NCBI GenBank assembly: GCA_963842795.1
Contig: CAWJHV010000039.1
Span: forward strand, 62,001 to 126,000
From: WHSW01 sp963842795
Lineage (GTDB): Bacteria; Actinomycetota; Thermoleophilia; Solirubrobacterales; 70-9
Direction of reading: 5' to 3'
DNA: 64,000 nucleotides
This document shows, one piece after another, positions 42,912 through 53,683 of this stretch; position 1 is the first letter of the stretch; every line of letters starts with the position of its first letter. The notes under the pieces were generated by a model. It had not been told where the DNA came from. It saw only the letters and a list, made by a program, of their open reading frames with translations, and did no database searches. Both the position numbers and the translations under genes were made by a program.

Positions 42912-44309
42912 ATGTCCGCGAACCCGGTGCGGCGGGTCGTCGACGACCTGGTGGCCGAGCGCCGCGGCGGGGCCCTTCCCCCCGGGCCGGGCCGGGGCGG
43001 CATCGCCCGCGCGCGGCGGATGGCGCGCGACCCGCTCTCGGTGCTGCTGCCGCTCTACGAGCAGTACGGGCCGATCTTCAGCACCCGGCTGCTGCACTCG
43101 CGGATCGTGTTCATGCTCGGCCCGGAGGCCAACCACTACGTCACCGTCTCCCACCCGCACAACTTCCTCTGGCGCGAGGGCAGCTTCGGCGACCTGATCC
43201 CGCTGCTCGGCGACGGGCTGCTGACGATCGACGGCGCCTACCACGACCGCGCCCGGCGGATCATGATGCCCGCCTTCCACCGCGAGCAGATCGAGGCCTC
43301 GATCGCGACGATGGCCGCGGAGACCGAGATCGCGCTCGAGCTGCTGGCGCCGGGCGCGATCGTCGACGTCTACGACTGGGCGCGCAACCTGGCGATGCGG
43401 ATCGCGATGCGGGCGCTGCTCGGGCTCGACCCCGACGACGGCGGCCAGGGCGCCGCGGCGGCCGATCACTTCGAGCGCGCGCTCGGCTTCTACGGCATCG
43501 ACTACCACCTGCGCCTGCTGCGCGGCCCGCGCTCGCCGTGGCGGAAGCTGCTCGCCTCGCGGGCGGTGCTCGACGGGATCGTCTACGGCGAGATCGCCGA
43601 GCGCCGGCGGCGGCCCGACCCCGAGCGCGCGACATCCTCAGCCTGCTGATCGAGGCCCGCGACGAGGACGGCATCGACGCTCTCCGACGAGGAGATCCGC
43701 GACCAGGTGATGACGCTGATGTTCGCCGGGCACGACACCTCGACCTCGACCCTCTCGTTCCTGTTCTACGAGCTCGCCCGCCATCCGCGGGCGCTCGCCC
43801 GGCTGCAGGCCGAGCAGGACGAGGTGCTCGGCGACCGGCCGCCGACGCCGGCGCAGCTGTTCGGCGAGCTGCCGTACCTCGACATGGTCCTCGACGAGAC
43901 GCTGCGCCTCTATCCGCCGGCGTGGATCGGGCCCCGGCGCGCGGTGCGCGAGTTCGAGTTCGGCGGCTACCCGTGCCGGCCGGCGCGTACGTCAACTACT
44001 GCTCCTGGGCGAGCCACCGGCTGCCCGAGGTCTTCCCGGACCCCGAGGCGTTCGTCCCCGAGCGCTTCGAGCGCGAGCGCAAGGTCGGCGCTGCCGCGCG
44101 GCGCCTACATCCCGTTCGGCGGCGGCTCGCGGATCTGCATCGGCAAGCGCTTCGGCCAGACCGAGGTGAAGCTGGTCGCGACGATGGCGCTCGCGCGGCT
44201 GCGCTTCGAGCGCCTGCCCGGCCGCACGATGACGGTCCGCCAGATGCCCACCCTGTCGCCCGACGGCGGGCTCGAGATGCGGGTCCGCCCGCGAGCCCGA
44301 CCCGCCTAG
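42912..44309 (+). CDS. Cytochrome P450 (frame broken in its second half)
   Basis: ATG 42912 gives MSANPVRRVVDDLVAERRGG; a GTG at 42827 could be the true start if an indel near 42890 is repaired. The first 240 residues are clean. Then the I-helix appears as FAGHDTSTSTLSFLF (AGxDT), ExxR as DETLRLYPPAWIGPRRAV, and the heme loop as YIPFGGGSRICIGKRFGQ with the axial Cys. It resembles CYP families of actinobacterial fatty-acid/terpenoid hydroxylases. Indels near 43625, 43680, 43985 and 44095. No ferredoxin gene is adjacent. Confidence 0.87.
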
Positions 44310-44384
44310 CCGCCCTCGGTAACCGGGCGCGCTCGCCGAGTGCTACTCTTCCTTTGCCTACTAAAACGCTAGACAAAGGAGGGT

Positions 44385-44604
44385 ATGACGATGCTGAACG
44401 GAAACGGAGCCCTGGACACGTCCACGCACCGGCTGGTCAACCTGGTCCGCGACGAGATCAGCTCGCACCGCTTCGACCCGCTCCCGAGCGATCCCTCCGA
44501 GGCGCCGACCGAGGAGCTCTCCGGCCACCGCTTCGGAGCGCGCTCGCCCGCTGGCCGGAGCGACCGGCCACCGGGCCGGATCGCACCGCTACCCGCAGGT
44601 CTGA
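44385..44604 (+). CDS. Small hypothetical ORF with a strong ribosome-binding site
   Basis: ATG 44385 lies just behind AAAGGAGGGT, one of the best Shine-Dalgarno sequences in the window. The product starts MTMLNGNGALDTSTHRLVNL and repeats His-Arg-aromatic units (SSHRFDPL, SGHRFGAR). The frame as given runs on against the RTX gene to 44924; a single indel near 44560-44600 would end it at 44604 (TGA) or 44614 (TAG) after about 72 residues. No family. Low coding certainty, but the RBS and the AT-richer leader (44340-44384) support it. Confidence 0.4.
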
Positions 44605-45504
44605 GCCCGAGTAGCGCCAGGACGCGACCGGGCGCTGCTCGATCGAGGACCGGCGCTCGCAGTCGCGCGCCTTGTCGTCGAGCTCGCCCCCGTCGCAGGT
44701 GTCGTCGCCGGGGCCGCCGTCGAGGAAGTCGAAGCCGTCGCCGCCGAAGAGCTCGTCGTCGCCGAGCTGGCCGTAGAGCTTGTCGTCGTTGCCGTCGCCG
44801 AGGATCCTGTCGTTGCCGCCGGCGCCGTAGAGCGTGTCGCGGCCCGAGAGCCGCTCGCCGCCGCGGATGTTGTCGGCGGCCTCCGAGCCGTAGATCGTGT
44901 CGTCGTTGCCGCCGCCGTCCATGATCGCCGGGGCGACCGCCGGGGTGCGGGTGCGGAGCACGTCGTCGTGGGTGAAGCCGAAGAGGCTGTCGGCGCCGCC
45001 GGCCTCGATCACGTCGTCGTTGTAGCCGCCGTTGAGGATGTCGATCGCCGTCGTCGACGATCTCGCCGCCCTGCTTGCCCCAGCCGAGGATGCGGTCGTT
45101 GCCGGCGCTGCCGAGCACCTTGTCGTCGCCGGGGCCGGGGATGATCCGGTCGTTCTCCTCCTCGCCGTAGATGATGTCGTCGCCGCCCCGCCGTAGAGCA
45201 CGTCGTTGCCGCGCCCGCCGCAGAGGACGTCGTCGCCGGGGCCGCCCTTGACCACGTCGTTGTTGCGGCCGCCGTTGACGAAGTCGTTGCCCCGCCGCCG
45301 TTCATGCGGTCCTCGCCGCGCAGGCCGTTGACGCTGTCGCGCGCCGGCCGCCGGACCAGTGGTTGCAGCGGTCGTCGAGGCGCTCCCTCTCCTTGGTGCA
45401 GATCGGGGCCTCCTGGGCGGAGGCGGCGGACGGCAGCGCGGCCACGAGCGGCCGCCGCGACGCGAGCAAGAGCCCGGAGCGGGCAGCGCACGGGTACCCT
45501 GCAT
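44458..45504 (-). CDS. Secreted RTX-like calcium-binding protein, tandem copy A (frame broken)
   Basis: Start at ATG 45504 (MQGTRALPA, a signal peptide, then QEAPICTKERERLDDRC after repair). The body is an array of GGxGxD units: NDFVNGGRNNDVVKGGPGDD, GSAGNDRILGWGKQGGEIVD, ADSLFGFTHDDVLRTRTP and GDGFDFLDGGPGDDTCDGG. It is nearly the same, base for base over long stretches, as copy B immediately upstream on the same strand. Several indels. The open frame runs to 44458 beyond the natural end seen in copy B, overlapping the small plus-strand ORF, so the true stop was probably lost near 44590-44635. Confidence 0.78.
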   Translation of the reverse strand: MQGTRALPAPGSCSRRGGRSWPRCRPPPPPRRPRSAPRRGSASTTAATTGPAAGARQRQRPARRGPHERRRGNDFVNGGRNNDVVKGGPGDDVLCGGRGNDVLYGGAATTSSTARRRTTGSSPAPATTRCSAAPATTASSAGASRAARSSTTAIDILNGGYNDDVIEAGGADSLFGFTHDDVLRTRTPAVAPAIMDGGGNDDTIYGSEAADNIRGGERLSGRDTLYGAGGNDRILGDGNDDKLYGQLGDDELFGGDGFDFLDGGPGDDTCDGGELDDKARDCERRSSIEQRPVASWRYSGSDLRVAVRSGPVAGRSGQRASALRSGGRRAPRSAPRRDRSGAGRSGAS

Positions 45505-45560
45505 CGCGGCCAATCTACCCACCGCCCCGCCGGCATACGCGGGCGGCCGACGCGACGCGC

Positions 45561-46428
45561 TCAGCGCTCGATCGAGATCTTGGAGTCGCAGTCGACGGCG
45601 CTGTCGCGGAGGTCGCCCCCGTCGCAGGTGTCGTCGCCGGGGCCGCCGTCGAGCAGGTCGAAGCCGTCGCCGCCGAAGAGCTCGTCGTCGCCGAGCTGGC
45701 CGAAGAGCTTGTCGTCGTTGCCGTCGCCGAAGATCTGGTCGTCGCCGCCGGCGCCGTAGATCTTGTCGCGGCCCGAGAGCCGCTCGCCGCCGCGGATGTT
45801 GTCGGCGACCTCCGAGCCGTAGATCGTGTCGTCGTTGCCGCCGCCGTCCATGATCGCCGGGGCGATGTGGCGTGCGTGTGAGCAGGACGTCGTTGTGGGT
45901 GAAGCCGTAGAGGCTGTCGGCGCCGCCGGCCTCGATCACGTCGTCGTTCCAGCCGCCGTTGAGGATGTCGATCCCGTCGTCGACGATCTCGCCGCCGCGC
46001 TCGCCCCAGCCGAGGATGCGGTCGTTGCCGGCGCTGCCGAGCACCTTGTCGTCGCCCGGGCCCGGGGATGATCCGGTCGTTCTCCTCCTCGCCGTAGATG
46101 ATGTCGTTGCCGGGGCCGCCGTAGATCATGTCGCTGCCGCGGCCGCCGCAGAGGACGTCGTCGCCGCGCGAGCCCTTGATCACGTCGTTGTCGCGCCCGC
46201 CGTTGACGAAGTCGTTGCCCTCGCCGCCGTCCATGCGGTCCTGGCCGCGCAGGCCGATGACGCTGTCGTGGTGGCGGCTGCCGACCAGTGGTCGCGGCCG
46301 TCGTCGAGGCGCTCCTTCGCCTTGGTGCAGATCGGGGCCTCCTGGGCGGAGGCGGCGGCGGGCAGGGCGGCGGCCAGGCAGGCCACCGCGGCGGCGGCGA
46401 TGCTCAGGCGTAGGCGGATGCGGTCCAT
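45561..46428 (-). CDS. Secreted RTX-like calcium-binding protein, tandem copy B (frame broken)
   Basis: ATG 46428. The signal peptide (SIAAAAVACLAAALPAAASA) is followed by QEAPICTKAKERLDDGRDH and then Ca2+-binding nonapeptide repeats, including GMDGGEGNDFVNGGRDNDV-type, YGGPGNDIIYGEEENDRIIP and GDGFDLLDGGPGDDTCDGG, ending AVDCDSKISIER. About 285 residues if repaired. Same design as copy A and as the more distant protein at 7063-8274, all ending in a Cys-containing tail. No secretion system is adjacent; Sec export is inferred. Confidence 0.8.
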
Positions 46429-46523
46429 CAGTCGCTTATCGGGCCCGCGGCGACCCGCTTGAACCTCGGCCGCCAGCCCGGACAACCGGCGCGGGCGCTG
46501 GCGGCGTCTGCGAAGCTGGCGCC

Positions 46524-48393
46524 GTGGCCCGCCGCATCATCCTCGCGCTCGCGCTGCTCGCGCTCGCCCTGCCCGCCGCGGCCGCGGCGAAGCCGAAGCA
46601 GCGCTGGAGCGACTACTCCCGGCCCGCGACCTACGGCGTCGTCCGCGACGCCAACGTCGCGATCCCGATGAGCGACGGGGTCATCCTGCGCGCGAACGTC
46701 GACCGGCCCGGCCAGCCCGGCCGCTACGCGACGATCGTCGTCCAGACGCCCTACAACAAGGACGGCGTCGTCAACGTCGCCCTCGGCGGGGCGTTCGAGT
46801 ACCTGGTCGAGCGCGGCTACGCGGTCGTCACCGTCGACGTCCGCGGCACCGGCGCCTCGGGCGGCCAGTGGGACAGCTTCGGCGCGGACGAGCAGCGCGA
46901 CGGCTACGAGGTCGTCGAGTGGGCGGCCGCGCAGCCGTGGTCGACCGGCAAGGTCGGCCTCGCCGGGCCGTCCTACATGGGCCTCAACCAGCTGCTCACC
47001 GCGGCCCGGCGCCCGCCGCACCTGAAGGCGATCTTCCCGATCGTGCCGATGGCCGACGGCTACCGCGACATCACCTTCTCCGGCGGCCAGCTCAACGTCT
47101 CGTTCATCCCGCTCTGGCTCGGCCTCGTGACCGCGGGCAGCCTCACCCCCGCGCCCTCGGCCGACGATCCGCTCGGCGCGCTGACCGCGCTGCTCGACCA
47201 CGTCGCCGGGGCGGTCAACTTCCAGGTGCCGACGATCGTCGGCGGCGCGACCGGCGGCGACATCGCCTTCGACGGCCCGTTCTGGAAGACGCGCTCGCCG
47301 CTCGAGGTCGTCGACCGGATCAACGTGCCCGCGTTCGTCGTCGGCGGCCTGCACGACCTCTTCCAGCGCGGCGAGCCGCTGGTCTACGAGCGGCTGAAGC
47401 GCAACGTCCCGGCCCGGCTGCTGATGGGCCCGTGGACCCACGTCGAGGGCTCGAGCGGCGCGGGGCTGCCGCGCGACGGCGTCCCGGCGCTGAGCGAGAT
47501 CGAGCTGCGCTGGTTCGACCACTGGCTCTACGGCATGGACACCGGCATCGACCGGATCCCGAAGGTCACCCAGTACGCCTACGGCAAGGAGCGCTACAAG
47601 GTCCAGCCCGACTGGCCCGACCCGCGGCTGAAGCCGCGCCGCCGCTACCTGCGCGGCGGCGGGCGGATCACCCGCCCGGCCCCCGGCGAGCGGCGAGGCG
47701 CCGCTGTCCTTCATCCAGAACCCGGCCGCCGGGATCTGCACCCAGAGCACGGTCCAGTGGACCGCCGGGCTCGGCGACGGGATCCCGTGCACCGACGACG
47801 GCAGCGCCGACGACGCCGAGGGCGCCGTCTACACGACCAAGCCGCTGCGGCGAAAGCTCGAGCTCTCCGGCCCGATCCTCGCCAACCTGTGGGTGCGGAC
47901 GACCGCCTCCGACGCGGTCGTCACCGTGCGGGTCAAGGACGTCGGCCCCGACGGGAAGGCGACCGAGCTCACGGCCGGCTGGCTCGCGGGCAGCTTCCGC
48001 GCCGTCGACCCCAGCCGCAGCCGCTACGTCGCCTCGCGCCGCGGCAAGGACATGCGCCGCAAGGGCCGGCGGGTGCTGCTCCAGCCCTGGCACCCGTTCA
48101 CCCGCGACTCGGTGCTCCCGGTGCCCGCGGGCGAGCCGGTCGAGCTGCCGGTCGAGGTCTTCCCCACCCGGGCGACGATCAAGCGCGGCCACCGGCTGCG
48201 GATCACGGTCGCCGGCGGCGACTTCCCCCACCAGGTCCCGCCGCTGCCCCAGGCCGCCGGCTCGCTCGCCGGCCGGGTCGAGGTGCTGACCGAGCCGGGC
48301 CACGCCTCCTACGTCGAGCTGCCGGCGATCCACCGCCACTGCGGCAAGCGCTGCCGCCCGCTGCCGGTGCCGAACCTGATCCGCGGCGATTGA
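46524..48393 (+). CDS. Secreted S15-type hydrolase (CocE/X-Pro dipeptidyl-peptidase family)
   Basis: GTG 46524 with a signal peptide (RIILALALLALALPAAAAA). The alpha/beta-hydrolase core is clean to about 47690: VVQTPYNKDGVVNVALGG, TVDVRGTGASGGQWDSFG, the nucleophile in GLAGPSYMGLNQ (Ser150), the acid in VVGGLHDLFQRGEP and the His in MGPWTHVEGSSG. One indel near 47695 shifts the frame. The C-terminal galactose-binding-like jelly roll (about 200 residues) then continues: LSGPILANLWVRTTASDAVV, FTRDSVLPVPAGEPVELPVE. An esterase or aminopeptidase of about 620 residues. The next gene overlaps its stop as TTGA. Confidence 0.88.
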
Positions 48394-49311
48394 GCTCGCC
48401 GCCCTCGCCCGCCGACGAGCGCCTCCAGGCGCCCGGGCCCGAGGAGCAGTGGTCGGACTCGTTCTACTTCGGCGGCGGCGACGCCGAGACGACCCTCTAC
48501 ACGCGGATCGGCCGGCGGCCGAACGAGGGCGTGGTCGAGGGCGCGCTCGGGATCTGGGCCCCGGACGGGCGCTTCGTGCTCGGCTTCGGGCGCAACGACG
48601 ACTCCGAGGCGATCGCGGCCGGCCCGGTCGCCTACGAGTGCGCGCTGGAGTTCGAGCTCTGGCGGCTGCGATCGACGGCGGCGGGCGCGCATACGCCCGC
48701 GCCGAGGACTCGCATCGCGCCGCGCGGCTACGAGGAGGTCGCGCCTGGGCGGCGAGCTGCGTTTCGCCGCCTGGACCGAGCCGGTGACCTTCGGCTCCGG
48801 GCTCACCGGGGCGGTGGCCGCGCAGCCACTACGAGCAGCCCGGCTCGCTGGTCGGGGTGATCGAGATCGACGGCGCGCGGATCCCGGTCGCCGGCCGCGG
48901 GATGCGCGACCACTCGTGGGGCGTGCGCGACTGGCAGGCGGTCCCCTACTGGCGCTGGTTCGGGATCGTCGTCGACCCCGAGAACTTCCTCATGCTCAAC
49001 AACGTCGGCACCGCCGACGGCGGCGAGACCTGCGGCGGCCTGGCGATGCGCGACGGGCGTCGCCGCGGAGGTCCGCGAGTGCGCGACGACCTCGGAGCTC
49101 GACCCCGAGCTCGGCTGCCAGCGCGCGCTTCGTCGCCCGCGCGACCGACGAGCTCGGCCGCGAGCAGGTCCTCGAGGGCGAGGCGGTCAGCGTCGCGCCG
49201 CTGCGCCAGCGCCGCGGCGGGCGGCTGACGACCGTCAACGAGGGGCGCACGCGGCTGCGCTGGGGCGGCCACGAGGGCCTCGGGATCAGCGAGTACCTGT
49301 TTCAGGCGTGA
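48390..49311 (+). CDS. CrtC/AttH-like (DUF7064-type) protein (frame broken)
   Basis: TTG 48390 overlaps the hydrolase stop. The first 90 residues are clean: EEQWSDSFYFGGGDAETTLYT and GRFVLGFGRNDDSEAIAAG. After two or three indels near 48680-48830 the frame resumes with VGVIEIDGARIPVAGRGMRD, HSWGVRDWQAVPYWRWFGIV and FLMLNNVGTADGGETCGGL. The RDHSWGxRDW motif marks the lipocalin-like CrtC/AttH/DUF7064 group, in which it lines the hydrophobic pocket. Members hydrate or bind isoprenoid lipids; here the substrate is unknown. About 305 residues if repaired. Confidence 0.72.
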
Positions 49312-49427
49312 GCGGCTGACGCGGTTGACCCGAGCGGCCGCGAGGGTGGGGCCCGGGGCTTGGCACGTGACGGGCGGGTGGGCACGGGCACGGAGGCGTT
49401 CGGGGCGCGAGATCCTCGCCGCGTAGC

Positions 49428-49455
49428 GGGTTTGTGCCTCACGGGCACAAACTCG
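49428..49455. repeat. Intergenic hairpin, ACAAACTCGCC family, copy 2
   Basis: GTTTGTGCC (49430-49438) pairs with GGCACAAAC (49444-49452). The 3' arm continues TCGCCGA as in the copy at 3645-3679. It lies in the 249-bp gap 49312-49560, between convergent genes, which holds no gene I can support. Confidence 0.5.
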
Positions 49456-49560
49456 CCGAGGCCGCCTACCCGGGCTCGCTCGGACGCCCGGGGCAACCGC
49501 CCGAACCCCGTCCCCCTCACAGCCGAACCGGCCCGAACCCTCAGCGCTCGCCCGGAGCGC

Positions 49561-52100
49561 TCAGCGCACGCCCGCGCGGCGCACGTACGCCGCGCAGCGT
49601 CTCGGCGTGGCGGCGGCCGCCACGCGCCGCGACGCCCACGAACCGCACCCGTCCCGCCCTCGCACGCCGTAGAAGAACCGGCGCCCGCCGCCCGCGTCGC
49701 GCACCCGCAGGCCGCGCCGAACGGGCGCGCGCCGGCCGGCAGGTCGGCGGCCGGCATCCCGACCCGGACGCCGGCGGCGCGGTGCTTGCGCAGCGTGGTC
49801 GCGATCAGCGCCACGCGCCCGCGCCGGTCGAACACCGCGACGACCTGCTTGTGGCCCGACTTCTTCTCCATCGGGCGCGCGTGGCGGCGGCCGTTGGCGC
49901 ACCAGCGCCAGGTGCGGGTGCGGCTCACCGGCTGGCCGGCCCGCTTCAGCACCCGCTTCGGGCGGTCGCCGAGCGCAGGCGGCGGGCGAACCCGCGCGCG
50001 GTCAGGAAGCGCTGGCGCCAGCGGTCGCAGCGGACCTCCTCGATCCCGTCGGCGCGCTCCCACATCTCCAGGTAGGCCTCGGCGCCGCGGCCGAGGTCGC
50101 GGACGATCCGGTCGCCGGCCTGCATCCGCAGGTCCTCGATCCAGTCGGGGTAGAGGCCGTAGTGGGCGACGCCGTCGGTGTTGATGTCGAAGACGCGCTC
50201 GCCGGAGAGCTGGCGGTCGAGCGTCACCTTGCCGTCGAAGGACCGGAACGGATAGCTGACCGGGTTCGGCACGTCGGCGCCGCGCGGCGGGCCCTGGGCG
50301 CCGAAGCCGTTCATGTCGGCGCCGTAGCCGACGCCGAAGTACTGGCGTGCCGGCCGCGCGGTAGTAGTCGCGCAGGTGCTGCCACTGGTGGACGAAGTCG
50401 GTCGAGCCGCCGGCGTACGGCGTGACCATCCCGCCGAGCGCGTAGATCCGCGGCAGCGCGTCGTCGGTGCTCCAGCTGTGCGAGGAGATGATCCCCGAGT
50501 AGTCGCGCGACTCGACCAGGTTGAGCGCCTGGTTGCGGGCGAGGACGCTCATGTGGTCGGGGTCGAAGATCATCCTCGCGGTCGATGATCCCGCTGGATC
50601 GCGTGCTCGCCGAGCGGCGGAGGCCGCGCGGTGTTGCAGACCGGGCCGCTCGGGATAGACCGGCACGGTCCCGCCGGGCAGCAGGGCGGCGAGCCCGTTG
50701 GCGATGATCAGTCGTCGTTGTGCGGGTAGTTGACCGCGGTCGGCGAGTGGTCGTGGTAGGCGGGGTCCTCGCACGTCTTCAGGTCCCAGAACTTGCCCGT
50801 GGCGAGGAAGTTGCCGCCGTTGATGATCGTCCCGGTGGTAGCCGTTGTCGCCGGCGACGCCGGTGAGCGCGTTGTCGAACTTGTTCGTGATCTCGAGCTG
50901 GCGCACGCCGAGCTCGTGCAGGCGGTCGAGCCAGCCGTCGATCTGGGCGTCGTCGCAGGTCGGGAAGCCGTTGTCGCAGCCCGCAGCCGAACGGCTCGGA
51001 GACCTCCATCCCCTGGACCACGGCGAGCTTGCCCTCGTTGATCACCTTGCGGGCCTCGATACGGGCTGCGTGACGATGCGGAAGAAGCCCTTGCCGGGCC
51101 CGCCGCACTGGGCGTCGATGTAGTCCTGCATCTCGCGGATCCGCTTCGCCTGCAGCAGGACGCTGTCCATCTCGTTGCAGCTGTTCTGCTTGAGCGGGTA
51201 GACTCGCAGAGGACCCGGTTCTCGACGAACAGGTTCACGTAGACCCGCAGGCCGCCGCGCCAGGCGCGCTCGAGCCAGCGCCAGTAGGACTGCTCGTGGG
51301 TGAGCGACTTGTGGTCGGGCCAGTCCTTGAAGGTCGGCCAGCCGACCGGGTCGTGGCAGCGGGCCGGGTTGCCGTAGAGGACGTTCTCGAGCACCGCCGC
51401 GCAGCCGTCGCCGACCTCGTGGTCGGGGCAGTCGCGAAGCGCGTACGGGGCGCCGAAGCGATGAGACGGGCTGGCCGCAGTGCGCGCGCGCCGCCGAGGA
51501 ACTCGAACGCCATCCCGTGCATGTGGCCGTCGATCAGGCCCGAGACCTCGCCGTAGGCCGGCGAGCCGGTCGACGGGCGGCCGTTGGCGTCGACGTCGAC
51601 CTCCGGGTAGTCGGGGCAGCCGTCGCCGGCTCGAACGTCGAACCGGCCCGCGTCGCCGGCGCCGCCCGCGGCGACCGCGACCAGCGCCCCGCCGTCGCCG
51701 ACCGCGAGCTGCCGGCCGGCGTGCTCGTTGACGATCGTGAACGCGCGCCGGACTCGTCGACCGTCCAGTCGGCCGCGTCACTGGGCTCGGCGGCGGCGAC
51801 GACCGCGTCGCCCGACGAGCGGCGAGGAAGTCCGCGGCCCGCCCGTAGAAGAGGTAGCGGCCGAGGTCGGTCGCCTGCATCCGGAAGGCCTCCGGCCCCC
51901 GGCGGCCGCGGAGGCGACGTAGCCGCCGCCCTGCTTAACGACCGCGGGCCCGCCGGAGGCCGGCGCCAGCGAGTAGCAGCCGTGGACGATCGAGTAGCGG
52001 TCGAGCTCGGCGGCCTTCGCGCCGCCCGGCGCCACGGCCAGCGGCGGCGACCGCGACCACGGCGACGACCGCGCCGCGCGCGCCTATCCCTTGCTCTCAA
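49561..52100 (-). CDS. Large secreted metal-dependent hydrolase-like protein (heavily frame broken)
   Basis: The N terminus near 52100-52035 reads, after repair, as a short signal peptide ending in AELDRYSIVHGCYSLAPASG. More than ten indels scatter the rest. Pieces include FTIVNEHAGRQLAVGDGGAL-like text, EVSGLIDGHMHGMAFEFLGG (amidohydrolase-type HxH), QMDSVLLQAKRIREMQDYI-type text, ARVINEGKLAVVQGMEVSEP, MIFDPDHMSVLARNQALNLV, SGIISSHSWSTDDALPRIYA and ALGGMVTPYAGGSTDFVHQW, ending YVRRAGVR. The HMH, DPDHMS and SHSW motifs in order fit a TIM-barrel metal-dependent hydrolase of the M19/amidohydrolase type, about 820 residues. The substrate is unknown. Confidence 0.6.
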
Positions 52101-52169
52101 CGACCCCCGACCATGTCGGCGGCGAGTCTAGTCGATCCCCGCAACCGGCGCCGGGTAGATTCAGCGGCG

Positions 52170-53671
52170 ATGGCAAGCACGAACGGAGCGAGGCGGGACT
52201 CTCGGTCGGGATCGTCGGCGCCGGCTTCGGCGGCGTCGGGATCGGGATCAAGCTGCGCGAGGCGGCTTCGACGACTTCGACGATCTTCGAGCGCGGCGAC
52301 ACGCGTCGGCGGCGTCTGGCGCGCGAACACCTATCCGGGCGCCGCCTGCGACGTCCCGTCCCACCTCTACTCGTTCTCGTTCGCGCCCGGGCCACCACTG
52401 GTCGCGCCGCTACGCGCCGCAGGCGGAGATCCTCGCCTACCTCGAGCGAGGTCGCCGAGCGAGTTCGGGATCACCCCCCACCTGCGGCTCGGCACCGAGG
52501 TCGACCGGGGCCGAGTTCGACGCCGAGGCCGGGCGCTGGACGCTGCGACCGACGACGGCGAGGAGCGCGCGCTTCGACGTGCTGGTCACCGCGTGCGGCC
52601 AGCTCACCCGGCCCGGCGATCCCGCCGCTCGAGGGGATCGAGGAGTTCGAGGGCCCGCCTTCCACTCCGCCGAGTGGGACCACGACGTCGATCTCGACCG
52701 GCAGCGCGTGGCCGTGATCGGCACCGGCGCGAGCGCGATCCAGTTCGTCCCCGAGATCGCCGAAGGTCGCCGCGCGGACGACGATCTACCAGCGCTCGGC
52801 GCCCTGGATCCTGCCGCAAGACGGACCGCGGCTACCCCGAATGGGAGCGGCGCGCTGTTCCGGCGCTTCCCGCTCGCGTCGCCGCCAGCCGGCTCGGCCA
52901 TGCTTCGCCTTCTTCGAGCTCCGCACGTACGGCTTCACCGGGCACCGACTGGGCGCTGCGCCGGCGTTCCGCGGGATCGCCGAACCGCGAGCGCCGGAGC
53001 GAGCTGCCGGCCGACCCGGAGCTGATCGCGCCAAGGCGACGCCCGACTACGAGATCGGCTGCAAGCGGGTGCTGTTCACCAGCGACTGGTATCCGACCCT
53101 GCTGCCGCGACGACGTCGAGCTGGTCACCGGCGCGGGTCGAGCGGATCACGCCCGACGGCGTCGTCGGCGCCGACGGCGTCGAGCGCCCGGCCGACATGA
53201 TCATCTACGGCACCGGCTTCCGGACCCACAACTTCGTCGCCCCGATGGACGTGCGCGGCCTCGACGGGCGCGAGCTGAACGCGGTCTGGGCCGAGCGGCC
53301 CGAGGCCTACCTCGGGACCACCGTCTCCGGCTTCCCGAACATGTTCGTGCTCTACGGGCCGAACACCAACCACGGCTCGGGCTCGGTCCCCTACACGCTC
53401 GAGTCGCAGTTCAGCTACGTGATCGACGCGCATCCGGCGCCTGCGCGACGGCGGCTTCCGCTGGCTCGACCTGCGGCCGGAGACGCAGGCGGCGTGGCGG
53501 CGCGGAGATGGCGCGAGCGCAGCGCCGACACGGTCTGGACCACCGGCGGCTGCCACAACTGGTACCTGAACGGCGCGCGGCGAGAACACCAACAACTGGC
53601 CGGGCCCCTGGCTCGAGTTCCGCCGGCGCACGCGGCGGATCAACCCCGGCGACTACCGCGTCGCCGTCTAG
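52170..53671 (+). CDS. FAD-dependent (Baeyer-Villiger-type) monooxygenase (frame broken)
   Basis: ATG 52170. After repair the N terminus reads GLSVGIVGAGFGGVGIGIKL, the FAD GxGxxG site, then RVGGVWRANTYPGAACDVPS. The second (NADPH) GxGxxG is RVAVIGTGASAIQFVPEIAE. Later pieces: YEIGCKRVLFTSDWYPTLLP, ADMIIYGTGFRTHNFVAPMD and NMFVLYGPNTNHGSGSVPYT. This is the flavin monooxygenase/BVMO group, about 490 residues, that oxidises ketones or hydroxylates small molecules. At least ten indels. It converges with the enoyl-CoA hydratase gene. Confidence 0.83.
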
Positions 53672-53683
53672 CGCGTCTAGCCG

